Below, one piece after another: positions 59,147-64,000 of a stretch of 64,000 nt of DNA. The notes under the pieces were generated by a model, which was not told where the DNA came from, made no database searches, and worked only from the letters and a program-made list of their open reading frames with translations. Position numbers and translations under genes: made by a program. The DNA comes from Sphingomonas paeninsulae. GTDB taxonomy: Bacteria; Pseudomonadota; Alphaproteobacteria; Sphingomonadales; Sphingomonadaceae. The stretch lies in assembly GCF_003660165.1 (NCBI RefSeq), contig NZ_CP032829.1:930001-994000 (forward strand), read 5' to 3'. Each line of letters starts with the position of its first letter. Position 1 is the stretch's first letter.

Positions 59147-59980
59147 TCAGTCCCGCAGCAGTTCGTTGATCGACGTCTTCGCGCGCGTCTGGGCATTGAC
59201 CTGCTTCACGATAACTGCGCACGAAAGACCCGGCCCCGGCGATCCATCGGCCAGCGGCTTACCCGGCAAGAACCCTGGAACCACGACCGAATAAGCAGGC
59301 ACCCTGCCGACGAAAATCTCGCCGGTAGCTCGGTCGACGATCTTCGACGTCGATGAAATAAATACACCCATAGAAAGCACGGAACCGCGCTCGATCACCA
59401 CGCCCTCGACCACTTCCGAACGCGCACCGATGAAGCAATCATCCTCGATGATCGTCGGGTTTGCCTGCAATGGCTCCAGCACGCCGCCGATCCCGACGCC
59501 GCCCGACAGATGCACATTCTTGCCGATCTGCGCACAACTGCCGACTGTGACCCAAGTATCCACCATCGTGCCTTCGCCGACATAAGCGCCAAGGTTCACG
59601 AAACTCGGCATCAGCACGACGTTCTTGGCAATATGCGCGCCGCGACGGACGATGCTCCCCGGCACTGCGCGAAAACCGGCCTCCCGAAAACTGCTTTCAT
59701 CCCAGCCATCGAATTTCGAAGGAACCTTGTCCCACCAGCTCGACCCGCCGGGTCCTCCGGGGATCATCGCCATGTCGTTCAACCGGAAACTCAGCAGCAC
59801 AGCCTTCTTCAGCCACTGGTTGACCTGCCAGCCATCACCAACCGGCTCCGCAACACGCGCTTTACCCGAATCGAGCAAGCCCAGTGCAGACTCCACGGCG
59901 TCCCGCACCGCGCCCGTCGTCGCGGCACTAACGGTATCGCGCGCATCCCATGCAGCTTCGATGGTGGCTTCCAATGTCAT
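59147..59980 (-). CDS. dapD: 2,3,4,5-tetrahydropyridine-2,6-dicarboxylate N-succinyltransferase
   Basis: Lysine and diaminopimelate pathway enzyme that succinylates tetrahydrodipicolinate. 277 residues. The left-handed beta-helix hexapeptides '[20 protein letters not shown]', '[20 protein letters not shown]', '[20 protein letters not shown]' and '[17 protein letters not shown]' are clear, with the catalytic Asp in 'EDDCF'. It overlaps the HAD gene by 4 nt (ATGA), the standard pairing in sphingomonads. Confidence 0.96.
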   Translation of the reverse strand: MTLEATIEAAWDARDTVSAATTGAVRDAVESALGLLDSGKARVAEPVGDGWQVNQWLKKAVLLSFRLNDMAMIPGGPGGSSWWDKVPSKFDGWDESSFREAGFRAVPGSIVRRGAHIAKNVVLMPSFVNLGAYVGEGTMVDTWVTVGSCAQIGKNVHLSGGVGIGGVLEPLQANPTIIEDDCFIGARSEVVEGVVIERGSVLSMGVFISSTSKIVDRATGEIFVGRVPAYSVVVPGFLPGKPLADGSPGPGLSCAVIVKQVNAQTRAKTSINELLRD

Positions 59981-60648
59981 GCTAACTCCCCAGTAAATTT
60001 TCCGAGCCAGCGGCTCAGATCGTCGGTTTCAAAATCCACAAACGACGGACAACTCGCCGCGTTCGCCTGCTCGGACCCATTATTGATCCACAATGTCGTC
60101 ATTCCGATTGCCTTGGCCGGCTTCAAATTCCGAACCATGTCCTCGGCAAACAGAGCCGTCTTCGGGTTCACGCCCCAGCGATCGCACATGCCAGTATAAG
60201 CCGATGGATCGGGTTTCGGTACCAATCCCATCGCGTGGATATCGTGGATCGCCTCAAAGCTCCCACCCAGTCCCAGCCGGTCAAGCACCCGCTGCGCATA
60301 GGGGGTGTCCCCGTTGGTGAAGACCAGCTTGCGTCCCGGCAAACGTGCGATTGCCTCTACCAGATCCGCGTCGTGGTCTACCCGGTCCAGCTCGATATCG
60401 TGAACATATGCCAAAAATTCATGCGGGTCGGTGCCGTGTGCCGCCATCAGCCCGGACAGCGTCGTGCCGTGTTCGTAGAAATACTCTTTCTGCATCCGTC
60501 GCGCTTCCACAGCATCGACGCCGAGCAAATTCGATATAAACTGGGTCATTCGCACATCGATCAGCGCAAACAGATCGGTTCGCGCCGGATACAGCGTATT
60601 GTCCAGATCGAATATCCAGCTATCGATGTGGTGCAGTCCGGGGTGCAT
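59977..60648 (-). CDS. Pyrimidine 5'-nucleotidase, HAD-IA family
   Basis: 223 residues. HAD motif I '[17 protein letters not shown]' (nucleophile Asp), motif II '[12 protein letters not shown]', motif III Lys in '[12 protein letters not shown]', motif IV '[19 protein letters not shown]'. 'DLDNTLYPA' and the four-helix cap are typical of the SDT1/PynA branch, which clears nucleotide monophosphates including pyrimidine 5'-phosphates. Precedes dapD with a 4-nt overlap. Confidence 0.9.
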   Translation of the reverse strand: MHPGLHHIDSWIFDLDNTLYPARTDLFALIDVRMTQFISNLLGVDAVEARRMQKEYFYEHGTTLSGLMAAHGTDPHEFLAYVHDIELDRVDHDADLVEAIARLPGRKLVFTNGDTPYAQRVLDRLGLGGSFEAIHDIHAMGLVPKPDPSAYTGMCDRWGVNPKTALFAEDMVRNLKPAKAIGMTTLWINNGSEQANAASCPSFVDFETDDLSRWLGKFTGELA

Positions 60649-60743
60649 GGGGAGGCCATAGCGGGCGGTCCTCTCATGTAAAGCTTGGCTCGAACATTCG
60701 ACCGGCTAGCCTGCCGGTGCTTTTCTTCCGGGGGGGATGAAAA

Positions 60744-62963
60744 ATGTTACATTCGCGCGCTTTATTGTCATCCAGCGCCTTATTCTCGTTGCTCGCGCTG
60801 ACGGCATGCGGCGGAAGTGGTGGCACGCCCGTCGCTTCGACGCCGCCCCCTCCAGTCGATTATAACACTGACGAATATAAACGCTCGAATGCTGCCGTTC
60901 AAGCTCAGGCCCTTGCCGCCTATCAGGCTGGATCGACGGGTGCAGGCGTTACGGTCGGCGTTATCGACAGTGGCGTCGATACCACCAGTGCGGAATTCAC
61001 CGGTCGGATCAGCTCGCTATCCGCCGACCTCGCCGGATCGCGCGGGCTTCAGGACGAGAGCGGTCATGGCAGCGCGGTTTCCGACGTGCTTCTCGGCGCA
61101 AAGAACGACGTCGGTATCTCAGGCATTGCTTTCGCTGCGACATTGCTCGTGTTGCGGACCGATACGCCCGGAAGCTGCGCAACAGCAACGGTCGGTGCCG
61201 GTTCGGACGGCTGCACGCATTCCGACACCGCGATCGCCCGCGGCCTCGATCTCGCTGTCACAGCACGGGCCCGCGTGGTCAACATTTCGCTGGGCGGCGA
61301 AGCGGCGAACAGCAATTTGCGCGCAGCGATCGATCGCGCCACGGCAGCCGGGGTCATCATCGTTATTTCAGCAGGAAACGAAGGCAAGACCGACCCCGGT
61401 GCCGCAGCAAACCCCGATCCGCTGGCGCAAATCGCCATCGACCCCATTGCGCGCGGCCTTGTCTTGATTGCGGGTGCCACCAACGCTGCCCAAACGCTTG
61501 CCGACTTCTCCAACAAGGCGGGCAATTCGTCGGCATTTTACCTGACCGCGCTCGGAGTTTCGGTTCGCGCCAACAATAACAACAACATGCCCTTCCTCTG
61601 GAGCGGCACGTCGTTCTCCGCTCCCGTGATTTCCGGTGCGATCGCTTTACTGGCACAGGCATTTCCCACTTTAACACCAGCGCAAATTGTCGACCTTCTA
61701 CTCCGCACCGCGACCGACCTTGGCGCGCCAGGCGTCGACAGCACCTACGGCCACGGCGAACTCAATCTGGCAAAGGCGTTCGCACCGCAGGGTTCACTCT
61801 CGCTCGCCAACGCCACAGTCCCGGTTTCGCTAACCAACAACGGCACATTGTCGACCGCGATGGGCGACTCCGGGCAGGGTAATCTCGGCGCGGCGATCCA
61901 CGATGGATATGGACGCGGTTACAGCGTCGATCTGGGCGGAACGCTCCGCGGCGCACCCCGCGCGAATCGCTTGACCGGTGGTCTGGATTTATCCTCGCAT
62001 ACCGCGGCGACCGCATCCGGCCCGACGACCATCGCACTTTCGATCGCCGGAGCAACTGACAGCCAGCCGCTGCGCCTGTCCGGCCGTGACGCGGAGGGGG
62101 CACGGGCACTTGCCGCATCCGTCGTCACCCGCATCGACGCCCATACTCAGTTCGCGCTCGGCTTTGCCCAGGGGAGCAACGGCTTGACCAATAGCCTGAC
62201 AGGTCAAAGCGCCCCCGCATTTCTGGTGTCCGACGGGGCCAGCGGATCACGCGGCTTCGATCTCGCTCCTAAGGGCGCATTTGCCGTCCGGCGCCGCCTC
62301 GGTGGCATCGGCTTCACTCTCGCAGCAGAAAGTGGTGATGTCCGGCTGTGGGAAGTCGGCGACAATGGCCCGACGAGCGACCGATATCGTCGCTATGGTT
62401 ATGGCGATGTGTCGATAGGTATCGACGCCGCGAAAGGGCCGCTTTCGGTTACAGGCCGTCTATCGCACATGAGCGAACGCGATACCGTGCTCGGTGCGCG
62501 CTTTTCCGCAGCACTCGGCGGCGGCGGCGCGACAAGCTGGTTCGCTGACACTCAGGCTGCGCTCAAGCTCAGCGAGAGCGCACGATTCAACGCTGGCTGG
62601 CGACGTGGCTGGACGCAGGTCGCGTCAGGATCGGTTCGCGCAGGATCGACGTTGATGACTCAGGCGATGTCGTTCGATTTCGAACGTGAAGCCGTACTGA
62701 AATCGGACGACAGCATTGCAATCCGCTGGTCCGAGCCTCTGCGCGTGACCTCTGGAAGTTTGGCGCTGACGGGTTTGGGCGAAGACACCGTCCAATTCGG
62801 ACTCGCGCCCGTGGGCCACGAACGCGACCTGGAGGGCGTCTATTTTGTGCCGATCGGTCCCGGCCAGTTCACCGGCAATGTGTATTGGCGGCAACAACCC
62901 GGCAATTACGCCGCCGCGCCCGACGATCTGGGTGCTGCGATCCGCTATACATTCGGATTCTGA
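60744..62963 (+). CDS. Subtilisin-like autotransporter lipoprotein (S8, NalP-like)
   Basis: 739 residues. The leader ends in a lipobox 'LALTAC' with Cys22, then Gly/Ser/Pro-rich linker. The protease domain (about 65-345) has Asp75 in 'GVIDSGVDT', His108 in 'ESGHGSAVSD', Asn in 'SAGNEGKTDPGA' and Ser290 in 'WSGTSFSAPVISG'. The remaining ~390 residues are beta-rich and end 'GAAIRYTFGF', as an autotransporter barrel or passenger-barrel junction would. A surface lipoprotein protease with a barrel recalls NalP of Neisseria. Substrate unknown. A strong GGGGGGG-A ribosome site precedes the ATG. It ends one base before the convergent HesB-type gene. Confidence 0.88.
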   Translation: MLHSRALLSSSALFSLLALTACGGSGGTPVASTPPPPVDYNTDEYKRSNAAVQAQALAAYQAGSTGAGVTVGVIDSGVDTTSAEFTGRISSLSADLAGSRGLQDESGHGSAVSDVLLGAKNDVGISGIAFAATLLVLRTDTPGSCATATVGAGSDGCTHSDTAIARGLDLAVTARARVVNISLGGEAANSNLRAAIDRATAAGVIIVISAGNEGKTDPGAAANPDPLAQIAIDPIARGLVLIAGATNAAQTLADFSNKAGNSSAFYLTALGVSVRANNNNNMPFLWSGTSFSAPVISGAIALLAQAFPTLTPAQIVDLLLRTATDLGAPGVDSTYGHGELNLAKAFAPQGSLSLANATVPVSLTNNGTLSTAMGDSGQGNLGAAIHDGYGRGYSVDLGGTLRGAPRANRLTGGLDLSSHTAATASGPTTIALSIAGATDSQPLRLSGRDAEGARALAASVVTRIDAHTQFALGFAQGSNGLTNSLTGQSAPAFLVSDGASGSRGFDLAPKGAFAVRRRLGGIGFTLAAESGDVRLWEVGDNGPTSDRYRRYGYGDVSIGIDAAKGPLSVTGRLSHMSERDTVLGARFSAALGGGGATSWFADTQAALKLSESARFNAGWRRGWTQVASGSVRAGSTLMTQAMSFDFEREAVLKSDDSIAIRWSEPLRVTSGSLALTGLGEDTVQFGLAPVGHERDLEGVYFVPIGPGQFTGNVYWRQQPGNYAAAPDDLGAAIRYTFGF

Positions 62964-63329
62964 TCAGACCGTAAAGCTCTCACCGCACCCACAGGCACCC
63001 TTGGCATTCGGGTTTTCGAACACAAACCCAGCCGTAAAATCGTCCTCGACCCAGTCCATCCGGCTGCCGATCAGATACAGAACCGAAGCGCCATCGACAA
63101 AGAACAAGCCGCCCGGTGTCTCGATCTTCTCATCGAGCGGCGCAGCCTCAGTCACATAATCGACCGAATACGCCAGTCCCGAACACCCACGTTTAGGCGT
63201 CGACAGCTTAACCCCGATCGCATCTGCCGGAGCCTTTGCCATCAAATCGGCAATCCGCTGTTCAGCCGTGCCGCTCAGCGTCAAAGCAGCAGGACGCGCC
63301 CGCACCGGCTTGGTCATCACGTCGGTCAT
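62964..63329 (-). CDS. A-type Fe-S carrier (SufA/HesB/IscA family)
   Basis: 121 residues. Three cluster cysteines are present: one in 'PKRGCSGLAYSVDY' and two in the C-terminal 'KGACGCGESF' (CxC). An N-terminal extension of about 20 residues is longer than IscA and fits SufA/ErpA-like carriers in a SUF operon. It accepts clusters from the SufBCD scaffold and passes them to apoproteins. It overlaps the SufT-like gene by 4 nt (ATGA). Confidence 0.93.
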   Translation of the reverse strand: MTDVMTKPVRARPAALTLSGTAEQRIADLMAKAPADAIGVKLSTPKRGCSGLAYSVDYVTEAAPLDEKIETPGGLFFVDGASVLYLIGSRMDWVEDDFTAGFVFENPNAKGACGCGESFTV

Positions 63330-63811
63330 AGCATCCCCAATTCGAGCTTCGCTTCATCGGACATTTTCGCCGAATCCCACGGTGGATCCCAAACGAGATT
63401 AACCTCGGCAACGCCAACTCCCGGCACCGCCCCGACGCGCATCTCAACCTCCATCGGCATCGATTCCGCGACCGGGCAATTCGGCGTGGTCAGCGTCATG
63501 TTGACCTTCACATGGCCCTCATCGACCTCGATCCCGTAAATCAGGCCGAGCTCGTAAATATTCACCGGAATTTCCGGATCGTAGATTTCTTTCAGCGCAT
63601 CGACGACCGCTTCATACAAATCGCCACCGGGCTCACCGCCAGCCAGCTTCGGCGGTTCAGCCTTCAAAAACCCCGCAAGATAATCCTTCTTCCGCACGAA
63701 ATTCTCGCCCAGATCACTGGCGGGCTTGGAAACATCCTGCAAATCCACGCGCGCTCGGCGGGGCTGCTCGACGCTTTCGACTTCTTCGATCCTGATACCG
63801 TTATCACTCAT
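63326..63811 (-). CDS. sufT: SUF-associated MIP18/DUF59 protein (SufT-like)
   Basis: 161 residues. After a ~55-residue polar leader the MIP18 (DUF59) fold has 'YEAVVDALKEIYDPEIPVNI', 'YELGLIYGIEVDEGHVKVNM' and 'TTPNCPVAESMPMEVEMRVG', with the conserved Cys, then 'VNLVWDPPWDSAKMSDEAK'. SufT aids Fe-S maturation under iron stress or high demand. It overlaps sufS upstream (ATGA at 63808-63811) and the A-type carrier downstream, placing it in the 3' part of a suf operon. Confidence 0.92.
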   Translation of the reverse strand: MSDNGIRIEEVESVEQPRRARVDLQDVSKPASDLGENFVRKKDYLAGFLKAEPPKLAGGEPGGDLYEAVVDALKEIYDPEIPVNIYELGLIYGIEVDEGHVKVNMTLTTPNCPVAESMPMEVEMRVGAVPGVGVAEVNLVWDPPWDSAKMSDEAKLELGML

Positions 63812-64000
63812 CCGAACAGCTTCCTTACCCGCTCGATTCCCCGGACCAGCGCGGAAATGTCATCCGGTCCGTTATAAACTCCGAAACTCGCCCGCGCCGT
63901 CGCATCGACGCCCAGCGCCGCCATCAGTGGCTGCGCACAGTGATGCCCAGCGCGGATCGCCACGCGTTCCTCGTCCAATATGGTGCCGACATCGTGCGGA
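63808..64000 (-). CDS. sufS: Cysteine desulfurase SufS, C-terminal part
   Basis: Only the last ~63 residues lie in the window. 'AIRAGHHCAQPLMAALGVDA' carries the persulfide Cys and 'TARASFGVYNGPDDISALVR' is the family C-terminus. SufS takes sulfur from cysteine for Fe-S clusters and for MnmA-type thiolation. The rest lies beyond 64,000. Overlaps sufT by 4 nt. Confidence 0.93.
   Translation of the reverse strand, partial: PHDVGTILDEERVAIRAGHHCAQPLMAALGVDATARASFGVYNGPDDISALVRGIERVRKLFG

Noticed and set aside
1-64000. CRISPR array, prophage, insertion sequence or secretion/defence island
   Set aside because: No spaced direct repeats, transposase, integrase, capsid, Cas or restriction-modification genes were found on either strand.

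Overview
The window looks like a chromosomal segment of a sphingomonad (Alphaproteobacteria, Sphingomonadaceae). The evidence is high-GC coding sequence, the protein style of dnaN, rlmN, a SciP-type DUF1153 regulator and a Suv3-like helicase, two TonB-dependent receptors, FdxA, and the rlmE-ppx and dapD-HAD pairs. There is no integrase, transposase, CRISPR array or plasmid/phage module. It reads as core and near-core genome with about 61 protein genes or gene remnants and two tRNAs. Genes are densely packed, many overlap by 4 nt, and no stretch longer than about 260 bases lacks a gene.

Layout. 1-2.7 kb: 5' part of dnaN, an outer-membrane barrel, a frameshifted histidine phosphatase and an IalB-like protein. 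2.7-7.5 kb: rlmN, a TauE/SafE permease, a cytochrome b/molybdopterin oxidoreductase pair and cfa. 7.5-14.3 kb: fdxA, S4 RNA-binding protein, Suv3-like helicase, M23 peptidase, rlmE, ppx/gppA and tRNA-Gln. 14.5-18.5 kb: acs and a TonB receptor. 18.6-22 kb: an ECF sigma/anti-sigma pair divergent from a subtilisin-like protease and a glycine-rich PRC-like protein. 22-31 kb: amino-acid permease, DUF885 peptidase, YbaN, a lipoprotein-type ABC exporter pair, TesA-like esterase and Nramp. 31-40.5 kb: two amidohydrolases, a GH3 remnant, GDPD, a second TonB receptor, a flippase, tRNA-Ser and a cyclophilin-like protein. 40.5-50 kb: aspartic protease, thrC, methyltransferase, ccmBA, PCD, SDR, osmoprotectant ABC transporter, galE and GNAT. 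49.8-57 kb: DUF445, RND efflux pair, two GlsB/YeaQ proteins around a SIMPL protein. 57-64 kb: sciP, mnmA, dapD, HAD nucleotidase, an autotransporter-like subtilase and the 3' end of a SUF operon.

The most interesting signal is a putative self-contained ECF regulon at 18.6-22 kb. The element GGATTAAAC-N13-CGTT occurs three times. Two copies are the two strands of one perfect 10-bp inverted repeat in the divergent sigma/protease promoter region. The third, with identical spacing, lies upstream of the PRC-like gene. I infer that the sigma factor reads its own operon, the protease and the glycine-rich protein.

Four frameshifts (near 1,720, 2,737, 27,853 and 28,318) are each repaired by adding one C to an existing C run. 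This points to homopolymer undercalling rather than real gene decay, so the affected genes (histidine phosphatase, rlmN N-terminus, ABC permease) may be intact in the organism. The GH3 C-terminal remnant at 34.0-34.2 kb looks like genuine decay.
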